Below, in pieces: positions 28,286 through 37,057 of a DNA stretch of 64,000 bases. The notes beneath the pieces were generated by a model. It ran no database searches, had not been told where the DNA came from, and worked only from the letters and a program-made list of their open reading frames with translations. The stretch's first letter is position 1, and each line of letters starts with the position of its first letter. Location: the NCBI RefSeq assembly GCF_011682175.1, contig NZ_WHJG01000029.1, forward strand, positions 1 to 64,000. The letters are read 5' to 3'. Made by a program: the position numbers and the translations under genes. Origin of the DNA: Massilia frigida. Its GTDB lineage: Bacteria > Pseudomonadota > Gammaproteobacteria > Burkholderiales > Burkholderiaceae_D.

Positions 28286-30475
28286 TTAAAGTTTGGCTTT
28301 TTTGGCTGTGTTGTTCGGCGCCGTGTCGAAGGTGCGCAGGCCGGCGCCGATCAGGGCCGCCGGTACGTCGAGTGCCCAGGCCGCCGCCACCGCCGCCAGC
28401 ACCGTGTCGGGATGCTTGGCGGTGCCCGGCTTGAGCGTGGACATCTGGAACAGCACCGTTTCCTGGGCGCCGTCGCCGAGCACCACCTCCTGGCCGCGCA
28501 TGAAGACCGCGCGTTCGCCGGCGGCGCGGTGCGCCACGATCACGGGCAGCTCCGGGTCGAGCGCGTAGAAGATCACGCGCCCGTCGCACAGTTCGGCCAG
28601 CGCCGCCACGCGTTCGTCGGCGCCGTTGAGCACCGCCGCGCCGTCGGGCAGGATCACGTCGACCTGGGTGCGCAGCACGTTGGCCATGCCGTCGGCGTCA
28701 TGGATGTGGAATTCGGTCAGCGCTTCCTGGCCATCCATGTCGGTCACCACGCCCACCATGCATTTGTCGTAGGCCAGGCCTTCGGCCAGGATGGTGTGCG
28801 CATTGCTTTCAAAAACAGCCGCTTCGACGGTGCGGTTGATCAGCAGGCGCTGGCCGGCCTCGAAGGTCATGGCGTCGTCGCCGGTGACCTGGCGCTGGTC
28901 GAGGAACAGGCCCTGGCCGCTGGCCACGCCGGTGTGCTTGCCGGTCAGGTGTACCAGGCAGCCGATCAGGCGCGCAATCAGGCTGGTGCCCCTGGTGCCG
29001 GTCACGCCGATCAGCGGAATGCGCCCGCTCTCGCCCTCGGCGAACAGGTGCTCGATGATGGCCGTGCCGACCGGGCGCGCTTCGCCCTGGCCCGGTTTCA
29101 GGTGGGCCAAGAGGCCCGGACTGGCATTGACTTCGATGATGGCGCCGCGCTGGGTGTCGAGCGGGCGGGTGATGTCTTCGGCCACCAGGTCGATGCCGGC
29201 GATGTCCAGGCCGACGATGCGCGCGGCCAGCGCGGCGGCGTGCGCGATCGAGGGGTGCACCTGGTCGGTGACGTCGATGGCGACGTTGCCGTTCGGCTGG
29301 ATCAATACTTTTTGCCCGGCCAGCGGGACCGAGTGCGCGCTCATGCCCTGGCGTTCGAGTTCGAGGATGATTTCGGCGGAGATGTCGGGCGCGATGAGGT
29401 TGAGCGGCGAATCTTCGCCAACGCCGCGGCGCGGGTCGATGTTGATCTGGCTGTCGACCAGGGCGATGATGTCGCCGACGCCGTCGCCGGTGACCCACAG
29501 CGATTCGCCCTTGGCGGCAGCGACCATGCGCGTGCCGACCACCAGCAGGCGGTGTTCGTCGCCGGGGATGAAGCGCTCGACGATCACGCTGGCGCTTTCG
29601 CCCTTGCGCGCGGCCAGGTGGTAGGCTTTTTCAACGTCGGCCTGGGTCATCAGGTTGAGCGAGACGCCGCGCCCGTGGTTGCCGTCGTAGGGCTTGACCA
29701 CCACCGGCAGGCCGATGTCCTGCGCTTCTTCCCAGGCTTGCGCGGCGCTGCGTACCAGGCTGCCCTCGGGCACCGGCACGCCGCACGATTGCAGCAGGGT
29801 CTTGGTCAGGTCCTTGTCGCTGGCGATGCTTTCGGCAATCGCGCTGGTGCGGTCGGTTTCGGCGGTCCAGATGCGGCGCTGGGCGGCGCCGTGGCCGAGC
29901 TGCACCAGGTTGCCGTCGGTCAGGCGAATGAAGGGGATCTTGCGCTCGGTGGCCGCTTCGACGATGTGGGCCGTGCTGGGCCCCAGGCACTGGCGGTCGA
30001 CGATGTCCTTGAGGATGGCGACGGCGGCGTCCAGGTCGAACGCGGTGTCGTCGATGGCGGCCATCAGGAGCGCGCGCCCGGTGTCGAGCGCGGCCAGGCC
30101 AACTTGTTCCTGGCGCGTGCGGAAGGCCATCTTGTACACGCCAGGCTGGCCGGTGGAGCGCGTCTTGCCGAAGCCGGTGCGCATGCCGGCCAGGTTTTGC
30201 AGTTCGAGAACGACATGTTCGAGGATGTGGCCGGACCAGGTGCCTTCGCGCAGGCGTTCCAAAAAGCCGCCGCGCTCGCCCACGCCGCAGCGGTGCTCGA
30301 CCAGGCCGGGCAGCCAGGCGGTCAGGCGTTCGTACAATCCGGGCAGCAGGTTCGATGGAAAATCTTCGAGCGCGCCGATATCCAGCCACGCCTCGATGAC
30401 CGGGCGATAGGTCCAGATGTTGGGTCCGCGCAGGTGACTTACCCGCAGAACACTGATTTCTTTCTTCTTTGTCAT
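28286..30475 (-). CDS. CphA2-like cyanophycin synthetase paralogue
   Basis: A 729-residue paralogue of CphA, collinear from RVSHLRGPNIW onward. The ATP-grasp domain looks active (PVVVKPYDGNHGRGVS). The Mur-ligase P-loop is degenerate: GVTGTRGTSLIARL, where CphA has GTNGKTTT, so the Lys and Thr that bind phosphate are lost. The protein also stops about 130 residues early, lacking the last Mur-ligase domain. CphA2 enzymes of this build are known to repolymerise beta-aspartyl-arginine dipeptides with one active ATP site. That function is inferred here. It is upstream of cphA on the same strand and divergent from the ABC transporter. Confidence 0.85.
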   Translation of the reverse strand: MTKKKEISVLRVSHLRGPNIWTYRPVIEAWLDIGALEDFPSNLLPGLYERLTAWLPGLVEHRCGVGERGGFLERLREGTWSGHILEHVVLELQNLAGMRTGFGKTRSTGQPGVYKMAFRTRQEQVGLAALDTGRALLMAAIDDTAFDLDAAVAILKDIVDRQCLGPSTAHIVEAATERKIPFIRLTDGNLVQLGHGAAQRRIWTAETDRTSAIAESIASDKDLTKTLLQSCGVPVPEGSLVRSAAQAWEEAQDIGLPVVVKPYDGNHGRGVSLNLMTQADVEKAYHLAARKGESASVIVERFIPGDEHRLLVVGTRMVAAAKGESLWVTGDGVGDIIALVDSQINIDPRRGVGEDSPLNLIAPDISAEIILELERQGMSAHSVPLAGQKVLIQPNGNVAIDVTDQVHPSIAHAAALAARIVGLDIAGIDLVAEDITRPLDTQRGAIIEVNASPGLLAHLKPGQGEARPVGTAIIEHLFAEGESGRIPLIGVTGTRGTSLIARLIGCLVHLTGKHTGVASGQGLFLDQRQVTGDDAMTFEAGQRLLINRTVEAAVFESNAHTILAEGLAYDKCMVGVVTDMDGQEALTEFHIHDADGMANVLRTQVDVILPDGAAVLNGADERVAALAELCDGRVIFYALDPELPVIVAHRAAGERAVFMRGQEVVLGDGAQETVLFQMSTLKPGTAKHPDTVLAAVAAAWALDVPAALIGAGLRTFDTAPNNTAKKAKL

Positions 30476-30737
30476 GTCGTTATTTCTTGATAACAGGCTT
30501 GGCGTTGTTCACGCCCCAAGACCTTGTAAGGCTTTTCAAAGCGCATCATGTTGTATACTTGCTAGAGACGAAGCTTACCGTGCTGAACCGATTTCTGCCA
30601 GTCTGGATTCCCGAACGCGTCGCGCGGGCCTGCCCCGCAGCGCTCCGGTACGGCATCTCCGGGAGCCTTCCTGATTGCTCCCACGTTGAACAATTTCCGC
30701 CCGTAAATTCGTGGCCCAGAGCCGGAACCGCACTACG

Positions 30738-33020
30738 ATGACTATAGATCCATCTGTTTCTCCTATGACGACGCCCTCCGGGCCGCTTTCCCTGCCTGGA
30801 CACTGGCAGGCTGACGTCGCCAAAATACTTGCACCTGGGGAAAACGTTTTAAGTGGCGTCGAGGTTGACCTCGATGACAAATTGCGCTTCAAAAAAGGCT
30901 TGGTGCTGGTCACCAGCCACCGTCTGCTGGCGCGCGCGCCGGGCGAAACCGCGTGGCGCGAGTGGGCTTTCCGGCCCGGATTGTCGCTCACGCACCACGA
31001 TCATGCCGGCGTCGGCCATCTGCAATTGTTTGACGAACAAGGTTTGCTGAGCTCCTGGCGCTTCACCCTGGGGCAGAACTTGCACGCCATCCGCGTGCTC
31101 GACCATTTCAGCGAGCAGCGCGACAGTTTCCTGAGCGGCTTGCCGGTGCAAATGGCCGAACAGAATGTGTGCCCGAGCTGCAAGGCGCCGCTCGAACCGG
31201 GCCAGGATGAATGTCCGATCTGCACCAAGGTGCTGTACACGCCGCCGTCGACCTGGACCCTGTTCCGCCTGTGGCGCTTCGCCAAGCCGTACAGCGGGCA
31301 GCTGGGGCTGGGCTTTTTCCTGATGCTGGCCAGCACGGCGGCGCACATGATACCGCCGTATCTGACCATGCCGCTGATGGATAACGTGCTGATCCCGTTC
31401 CAGAACGGGCAGCCGGTCGACCAGCAACTGGTGTGGATGTACATGGCCGGCCTGTTCGGCTCGGCCGTGCTGGCTTACCTGCTGGGCTGGGGCAAGACCT
31501 ATGTGCTGGCGCTGGTGTCGGAACGGATGGGCGCCGACCTGCGCTCGGCCACCTACGAACATTTGATGAAGCTGTCGCTCGAGTATTTCGGCGGCAAGCG
31601 CACGGGCGACCTGATGTCGCGCATCGGCAGCGGCAGCGACCGCATCTGCGTGTTTTTATCCCTGCACCTGCTCGACTTCGCGTCCGACGTGCTGATGATT
31701 ATCATGACCGGCGTGATCCTGTGCTCGATCAATCCGATGCTGGCCGTGATTACCCTGGTGCCGCTGCCGTTTATCGCCTGGATGATCCATATCGTGCGCG
31801 ACCGCCTGCGTACCGGTTTCGAGAAAATCGACCGGGTCTGGGGCGAAGTGACCAATGTGCTGGCCGATACCATTCCCGGCGTGCGCGTGGTGAAAGCCTT
31901 CGCCCAGGAACAGCGCGAAGCGACCCGTTTCCGCGACGCGAATAAACATAACCTGGCCGTCAACGATAAACTCAACCGGGTCTGGTCGCTGTTTTCGCCG
32001 ACCGTGTCGTTCCTGACCGAACTCGGTTTGCTGGTGGTGTGGGTATTCGGCATCTGGCTGGTATCGAACAAAAATATCACGGTCGGCGTGCTGACCTTGT
32101 TCATTACCTACAGCAGCCGGTTTTACGGCCGCCTCGATTCGATGAGCCGGATTGTGTCGGTGACGCAGAAATCGGCCTCCGCCGCCAAGCGGATTTTCGA
32201 TATCCTGGACCATGTGTCGAGTGTTCCGGAGCCAAGCAATCCGGTCAAGCTCGACAAGATCGAAGGGCGCATCGATTTGCGCGAAGTGGGTTTTCGTTAC
32301 GGCAACCGCGCGGTCAACCGCGGCATTTCGCTCAATATCAAGGCGGGCGAATTCGTCGGCCTGGTGGGGCATAGCGGATCGGGCAAGAGTACCCTGGTCA
32401 ATCTGATCTGCCGCTTCTACGACGTGTCGGAAGGGGCGATTCTGCTCGATGGCGTCGATATCCGTTCGTTTGCGGTGTCCGATTACCGGAAAAATATCGG
32501 GCTGGTGCTGCAGGAGCCGTTCCTGTTCTTCGGCACCATCGCTGAAAATATCGCGTACGGCAAGCCGCATGCGACGCGCGAGGAAATCATCGCCTCGGCG
32601 CGCGCGGCGCACGCGCACGAATTCATCCTGCGCCTGCCGCAGGGCTACGATTCGATGGTCGGCGAGCGCGGGCAGGGCTTGTCGGGCGGTGAACGCCAGC
32701 GCATTTCGATCGCGCGCGCGCTGCTGATCGATCCGCGCATCCTGATCATGGATGAAGCGACCTCCTCGGTCGATTCGGAAACCGAAAAAGAAATCCAGAA
32801 AGCGCTCGATAACCTGGTGCAGGGCCGCACCACGATCGCCATCGCGCACCGCCTGTCGACCTTGCACCGGGCCGACCGCCTGGTGGTGCTGGACCGGGGC
32901 GTGGTGATGGAAGAGGGCAGCCATGACGAATTGATGGCGCGCGAAGGCGCCTATTTCCGTCTGTACGAGGCGCAGGCGCGCAACGTCGATACGGATATGG
33001 ACGACAAGGATGGGGATTAA
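30738..33020 (+). CDS. Cyanophycin-locus ABC transporter with N-terminal zinc ribbon
   Basis: A roughly 760-residue fused membrane-ATPase half transporter. A 150-residue N-terminal domain ends in a four-Cys zinc-ribbon-like motif (CPSCK...CPIC, about residues 150-170). Six membrane segments and a complete ATPase follow: GHSGSGKST, LSGGERQ, ILIMDEATSS and the AHRLST switch. The same gene plus a DUF1854 gene sits beside cphA in many betaproteobacteria, hence the name used in genome annotation; its substrate is not established. The ATG at 30738 is chosen, but GTG 30711 and ATG 30765 are alternatives. The 260 bases upstream contain only a weak TATACT box near 30554. Confidence 0.85.
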   Translation: MTIDPSVSPMTTPSGPLSLPGHWQADVAKILAPGENVLSGVEVDLDDKLRFKKGLVLVTSHRLLARAPGETAWREWAFRPGLSLTHHDHAGVGHLQLFDEQGLLSSWRFTLGQNLHAIRVLDHFSEQRDSFLSGLPVQMAEQNVCPSCKAPLEPGQDECPICTKVLYTPPSTWTLFRLWRFAKPYSGQLGLGFFLMLASTAAHMIPPYLTMPLMDNVLIPFQNGQPVDQQLVWMYMAGLFGSAVLAYLLGWGKTYVLALVSERMGADLRSATYEHLMKLSLEYFGGKRTGDLMSRIGSGSDRICVFLSLHLLDFASDVLMIIMTGVILCSINPMLAVITLVPLPFIAWMIHIVRDRLRTGFEKIDRVWGEVTNVLADTIPGVRVVKAFAQEQREATRFRDANKHNLAVNDKLNRVWSLFSPTVSFLTELGLLVVWVFGIWLVSNKNITVGVLTLFITYSSRFYGRLDSMSRIVSVTQKSASAAKRIFDILDHVSSVPEPSNPVKLDKIEGRIDLREVGFRYGNRAVNRGISLNIKAGEFVGLVGHSGSGKSTLVNLICRFYDVSEGAILLDGVDIRSFAVSDYRKNIGLVLQEPFLFFGTIAENIAYGKPHATREEIIASARAAHAHEFILRLPQGYDSMVGERGQGLSGGERQRISIARALLIDPRILIMDEATSSVDSETEKEIQKALDNLVQGRTTIAIAHRLSTLHRADRLVVLDRGVVMEEGSHDELMAREGAYFRLYEAQARNVDTDMDDKDGD

Positions 33021-33023
33021 GAC

Positions 33024-33503
33024 ATGGCAAGCGCAGCAAGCTCGATATTTACATTAAGCCGCGACAGCTTCGGCAAGCTGACACTGACGGCGGAAGACGG
33101 CGAAGTGCATTACGGCGTGGCGCCGGTGCGGGCATTCCCGATCCAGGCGCCGGAGCAGGGCATTTCGATGGTGCTATCGAACGGCAAGGAAGTCGGCTGG
33201 ATCGACGATTTGGGGGCATTGCCAGCGGCGATCCGCGAATTGGTGCAAGATGAACTCGATGGGCGCGAATTCATGCCGGTGATTCACCATATTGTCAGTG
33301 TCAGCAGTTTTGCCACGCCATGCACATGGGAAGTCAAGACCGACCGGGGCGATACCGCGTTTACGCTCAAGGGCGAAGAGGATATTCGCCGGATCGGCGA
33401 CGCGTCGCTGCTGGTGGCCGATAACCACGGCATCCAGTTCTTGATCCGCGATATGTTCACCATCGACAAGCACAGCCGGAAGATTCTCGACCGGTTTTTA
33501 TGA
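33024..33503 (+). CDS. DUF1854 protein of the cyanophycin locus
   Basis: A 159-residue soluble protein, no signal peptide or membrane segment. The conserved pattern RAFPIQAPEQGISMV, GKEVGWIDDL and the end DNHGIQFLIRDMFTIDKHSRKILDRFL identify DUF1854. It starts three bases after the transporter stop, so the two are coupled. The family travels with the cphA-linked ABC transporter and may be its cytoplasmic partner. Its biochemical role is not known. Confidence 0.85.
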   Translation: MASAASSIFTLSRDSFGKLTLTAEDGEVHYGVAPVRAFPIQAPEQGISMVLSNGKEVGWIDDLGALPAAIRELVQDELDGREFMPVIHHIVSVSSFATPCTWEVKTDRGDTAFTLKGEEDIRRIGDASLLVADNHGIQFLIRDMFTIDKHSRKILDRFL

Positions 33504-33524
33504 TGGCGTTTTGATGGAGATTGC

Positions 33525-33827
33525 ATGCACTATTTGTTATGTTACGACCTGGCCCCGGATTATCTCGAACGTCGCGGCCAGTACCGCGACGAGCACCTGA
33601 AACTGGCATGGGAAGCGCAGGAGCGCGGCGACCTGATCCTCGCCGGCGCCTGTTCCGATCCGGCCGATATGTCGTTTCTCATTTTCCAGAGCGAGTCGGC
33701 GGCGCTGATCGAGGCGTTCGCCAAGGCCGATCCCTACCTGATTCATGGCATCGTGACCGGCTATAAAATCCGGAAGTGGAACACCGTGGTCGGAAAAGAT
33801 GCCTTCACCCCGCTGCGCCCCGAATAA
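33525..33827 (+). CDS. YciI-like protein
   Basis: A 100-residue protein of the YCII family, a dimeric ferredoxin-like fold. MHYLLCYDLAPDYLERRGQYRDEHL carries the His and Asp positions typical of the family, split here over the first 25 residues, and the body has GDLILAGACSDP and the ADPYLIHGIVTGYKIRKW end. A GGAG site lies eight bases before the ATG. It follows the DUF1854 gene by 21 bases and may share its transcript. The family's activity is poorly defined. Confidence 0.85.
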   Translation: MHYLLCYDLAPDYLERRGQYRDEHLKLAWEAQERGDLILAGACSDPADMSFLIFQSESAALIEAFAKADPYLIHGIVTGYKIRKWNTVVGKDAFTPLRPE

Positions 33828-33842
33828 CGAACGTTAGTCGCA

Positions 33843-33875
33843 AGACCGTCATCCCCGCGCAGGCGGGGATCCAAG
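33843..33875. repeat. Short palindromic intergenic repeat
   Basis: ATCCCCGC-gcag-GCGGGGAT inside the sequence context ccgtc...ccaagg, a very common dispersed repeat in proteobacterial genomes. It lies between the YciI-like and patatin genes. Confidence 0.7.
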
Positions 33876-33964
33876 GTACGTATGAATATCGTTGTCAGGG
33901 CGCGACTGCTAGCGCTGCTACCTGCGCGCCGATCATCGGCCTACCCACATCGACCCGCCAACTC

Positions 33965-36157
33965 ATGCGCGCACTCCACGCTTCCTTCCTCCTGTTCCTC
34001 GCTGTCTTCCACGCCACCGTTCTCGCTGACGACACTCCCCAGCGCCCCAAGATCGGCCTGGTGCTCTCCGGCGGCGGTGCGCGCGGCGTGGCCCATATCG
34101 GCGTGCTCAAGGTGCTGGAAGACATGCGCATCCCGGTCGACTACGTGGTCGGCACCAGCATGGGATCGATCGTGGCCGGCGCCTACGCCATGGGCAACCG
34201 TCCGGGCGAACTGGAAAAACGCATCGCCGCCGTCGAATGGGACAAGGTCCTCACCGACAGCCCGCCGCGCGGGGAACGCTCCACCTACGCCAAGGCGACC
34301 GAACGCAAGAATATCGTCAGCGGCGAGATCGGCTTTTCCGACGCCGAAATGCGCCTGCCGCGCGGCTTGAATTACGGCCAGCAGATCGAATTCTTTTTTA
34401 ATACGCTGGCCGCCAAGACGGGCGATGTCACGCATTTCGACGAACTCGATATTCCTTTTCGCGCCATCGCCACCGACATCGAAACCGGCAAGATGGTCGT
34501 GCTCGAACGCGGCGGCATTGCGCGCGCGATGCGGGCCAGCATGTCGGTGCCGGGCGTGTTCGCCCCGGTTGACATCGACAACCGCGCGCTGCTCGACGGC
34601 GGGCTGGTACGCAACCTGCCGGTCGACGTGGTGCGCGCGATGGGCGCCGATATCGTCATCGCCGTCAATCTCGGCACGCCGCTGCTCAAGCGCGACAAGA
34701 TCGTTTCGGCCTTCGGCGTGGGTCAACAGATGCTCAATATTCTCACCGAACAGAATGTCGAGGCCTCGCTGCGCGAATTGACGCCGCGCGACGTATTGAT
34801 CCTGCCGCAGTTGGGCGACTTCAGCGCGGCCGACTTTGAAAACTCCGCCAAGACCATCGACATGGGCGCGGCCGCCGCGCGCGTGGCGGCGGAGCGCCTG
34901 GCGCCGCTGGCCTTGTCCGAAGCCGACTTCAAGGCGCACCTGGCCGCGCGCGCGGCGCGCCATCCGGCCGCGGTCAAGGTCAATTCGGTGCGCATCGATA
35001 CCAAGCAGCTGAAAAATGTCAGCGCGAATTTCATCAACCGCAAATTCTCGATCAAGCCGGGCCAGGCATTCAGCACGGCGGAACTGCACGCGAATATGAA
35101 CAGCCTGTATTCGACGGGCGACTTCGAAAACGTCACCCACCGTTTCGAGAATGGCCCGGACGGGCGCACGCTGGTGATCGAACCGGTCGAAAAGGAATGG
35201 GGTCCGAATTACCTGCAAGCCGGCGTGCGCTTGTCGACCGACCTGGCCGGCGAAAGCGACTTTACGATCCTGCTGGCGCACCGTGGCAAATGGCTGACGC
35301 GCTCCGGGCTGGAATGGCGCAATACCGTCTCGCTGGGCCAGTTCAATTCCTTCACCTCGCAGCTGTATCAGCCGCTGGGCGGCGCAAGCCGCTGGTACGT
35401 GGCGCCCACGGTGCGCTTTTCGCAAAACAAGGATAACCTGATCATCAACGACAAGGCGGTGGCGACGTACAGCGCGAAACAGGCGTCCATCGGGGTCGAC
35501 CTGGTCAATCACGTGGATGACGACAGCACCTTCAAGGTGGGGTTGGAGCGCGGTACCGAACGGGCCGATCCGAGCATCGGCGTGGCGCAGCTGGCCACCG
35601 CGAAAAGCCAGATCGGCGTGATCAAGTTCGAATACGTGCAGGACCGGCTGGACGATTGGGTGTTTCCATCGACCGGTAATTACAGCTTCGTGAATGCCCG
35701 GATTGCCCCGACCTCGGTCGGCGCCACGGTCGAATACAAGCGCCTCGAAGCGGGCCACGAAATGGCCTGGAACCGGGGTTCGCACAGGTTCAGCGTGGCC
35801 GGACGCGCCGGCCATCTATGGGGCGACGAATTGCCGCTGATGGAGCTGTTTTCGCTGGGCGGATTCCTGAACCTGTCCGGTTACCAGGCGCGCCAGCTCC
35901 TGGGCGGCGATTATCTGTTCGGGCGCGGCGTGTACACGCTCAAGACCACCTTGCTGGGCACCCGCAATGTGTACCTGGGTGGTTCGGTCGAACTGGGCAA
36001 GATGACGCGCCGCTTGAATGGCGACCAGATGGAACGCGCCCAGTTTGCCGGCTCGGTGTTCGGCGCGGTCAATACCGCCCTTGGGCCATTCACCGTAGCG
36101 GTTGGCGTTGGCGAACGCGGCAACCAGACGTTTTATCTGTTCTTCGGCAAGCCATAA
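33965..36157 (+). CDS. Patatin-like phospholipase with outer-membrane barrel (PlpD/type Vd-like)
   Basis: A 730-residue exported protein. After a signal peptide (FLLFLAVFHATVLA) comes a patatin domain with the oxyanion motif GGGARG, nucleophile Ser in GTSMG and catalytic Asp in DGG. A POTRA-like stretch (about 340-430; VNSVRIDTKQLKN, FSTAELHANMNSLYSTGDFENV) and a C-terminal 16-strand-type barrel ending in YLFFGKP follow. This order matches the type Vd secretion family, in which the barrel anchors or releases the lipase. The ATG at 33965 directly starts the signal peptide; the longer open frame upstream overlaps the previous gene and a repeat. Confidence 0.88.
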   Translation: MRALHASFLLFLAVFHATVLADDTPQRPKIGLVLSGGGARGVAHIGVLKVLEDMRIPVDYVVGTSMGSIVAGAYAMGNRPGELEKRIAAVEWDKVLTDSPPRGERSTYAKATERKNIVSGEIGFSDAEMRLPRGLNYGQQIEFFFNTLAAKTGDVTHFDELDIPFRAIATDIETGKMVVLERGGIARAMRASMSVPGVFAPVDIDNRALLDGGLVRNLPVDVVRAMGADIVIAVNLGTPLLKRDKIVSAFGVGQQMLNILTEQNVEASLRELTPRDVLILPQLGDFSAADFENSAKTIDMGAAAARVAAERLAPLALSEADFKAHLAARAARHPAAVKVNSVRIDTKQLKNVSANFINRKFSIKPGQAFSTAELHANMNSLYSTGDFENVTHRFENGPDGRTLVIEPVEKEWGPNYLQAGVRLSTDLAGESDFTILLAHRGKWLTRSGLEWRNTVSLGQFNSFTSQLYQPLGGASRWYVAPTVRFSQNKDNLIINDKAVATYSAKQASIGVDLVNHVDDDSTFKVGLERGTERADPSIGVAQLATAKSQIGVIKFEYVQDRLDDWVFPSTGNYSFVNARIAPTSVGATVEYKRLEAGHEMAWNRGSHRFSVAGRAGHLWGDELPLMELFSLGGFLNLSGYQARQLLGGDYLFGRGVYTLKTTLLGTRNVYLGGSVELGKMTRRLNGDQMERAQFAGSVFGAVNTALGPFTVAVGVGERGNQTFYLFFGKP

Positions 36158-36176
36158 AGGAGCGCTCTCCCGAACC

Positions 36177-36505
36177 TCAACGGCGAAGGCGTGCTTCGCC
36201 GACGATGTAAGGCAGCAGGCGCGCGATATTGCGGGCGTCGTCGATGCCGCGATGGTGCGCGCCGGCGAAGGTCATGCCGGCCATCCGGATGGCTTCGCCC
36301 AGCCCCGGCTTTTTTGACAGTTTCTGGCGTTCCGCCATCATGCGCTTGACGTTCGCGTGGGACCCGCTGATCGGATAGGGCACGTTGTGGAATGCGTAGT
36401 CCTGGCGCAGCTGTTTCAGGTCGTAGTCGCCCCAGGAACAGAAAAGGAAGTCGCTGTATTGCAGGTGGCTTCAAAGTCGATGACGAGATAACGGTTGGCT
36501 TGCAT
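36177..36505 (-). pseudogene. 3'-5' exonuclease pseudogene with internal deletion
   Basis: The gene begins with MQANRYLVIDFEATC, the DEDD exonuclease motif I. It then shifts frame at about 36457-36468 and resumes in another frame as QYSDFLFCSWGDYDLKQLRQ, HNVPYPISGSH and the motif III region AHHRGIDDARNIARLLPYI. The stretch that should join motif I to the middle (roughly 80-100 residues in relatives, from memory of the family) is missing, and neither frame alone is complete. This is best explained by one out-of-frame internal deletion. The C-terminal part still has its own stop at 36177. Confidence 0.8.
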
Positions 36506-36540
36506 GTCAGTGAATTTCCCATGTGTGTTCAGGGCGCTAC

Positions 36541-36546
36541 TATAAT
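36541..36546 (+). promoter_or_regulatory. TATAAT box immediately before an orphan gene
   Basis: A consensus -10 box only six bases before the ATG at 36553, so the transcript would start at or next to the start codon. No good -35 box is visible at the usual distance. Confidence 0.4.
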
Positions 36547-36552
36547 CAATGA

Positions 36553-37026
36553 ATGAAAACACACGACATTTCACTGATGTTGGCCGATATTGCGATGGTC
36601 GAGCAGATCGAGTACGCCCTGCTCGAATGCGAGGAAGACCTGAGCGAGGAAGAAATCGGCGTGCGTTATGGGCGTATTGGCGATATTCTGCTGGCCAACG
36701 CGCGTATCCACGATCTGGATGAAGATATGATGAATCTTCTGTGCTTTTCGCGCTGCGTCGCATGCGAATTGCTGTGCGAGCCCATGCGCACGAGGCATTT
36801 TCATGGGAAATGCTGGGAGTTCAAGCCTCCCTATACCAGGCATCATGGTAACAATGACAGCAGCAGCGAAGTCCAGCCCGTTGAAATGCAGAAGATCGGT
36901 TTGGTGATGAACCTGCTTTATTTCCTTCGCTATGACCCGGTGTTCGTGCCCGGCATCAAAGTCCTGCAAGCCTATCACCTGCGGCACGATTTGTGGACCG
37001 GGGCCGATATGAGCTGCCGCGAATGA
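36553..37026 (+). CDS. Hypothetical protein
   Basis: A 157-residue acidic protein I do not recognise. The first 80 residues look helical and acidic (YALLECEEDLSEEEIG, DILLANARIHDLDEDMM). There are Cys residues in LLCFSRCVACELLCEP and CWEF, then a short low-complexity HHGNNDSSSEV spacer and a final hydrophobic LVMNLLYFLRYDP segment. No signal peptide is seen. No ribosome site precedes the ATG, while a TATAAT lies six bases upstream, so leaderless translation is possible. It is flanked by the exonuclease pseudogene and a DUF885 gene, neither hinting at function. Confidence 0.65.
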   Translation: MKTHDISLMLADIAMVEQIEYALLECEEDLSEEEIGVRYGRIGDILLANARIHDLDEDMMNLLCFSRCVACELLCEPMRTRHFHGKCWEFKPPYTRHHGNNDSSSEVQPVEMQKIGLVMNLLYFLRYDPVFVPGIKVLQAYHLRHDLWTGADMSCRE

Positions 37027-37057
37027 TGGGAGCCGTAGCCCCCCATCCCGCGTGCCG

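Noticed and set aside
30469-30741. 90-codon frame between cphA2-like and ABC transporter genes
   Set aside because: No ribosome site and composition unlike its neighbours; better seen as a divergent promoter and leader region.
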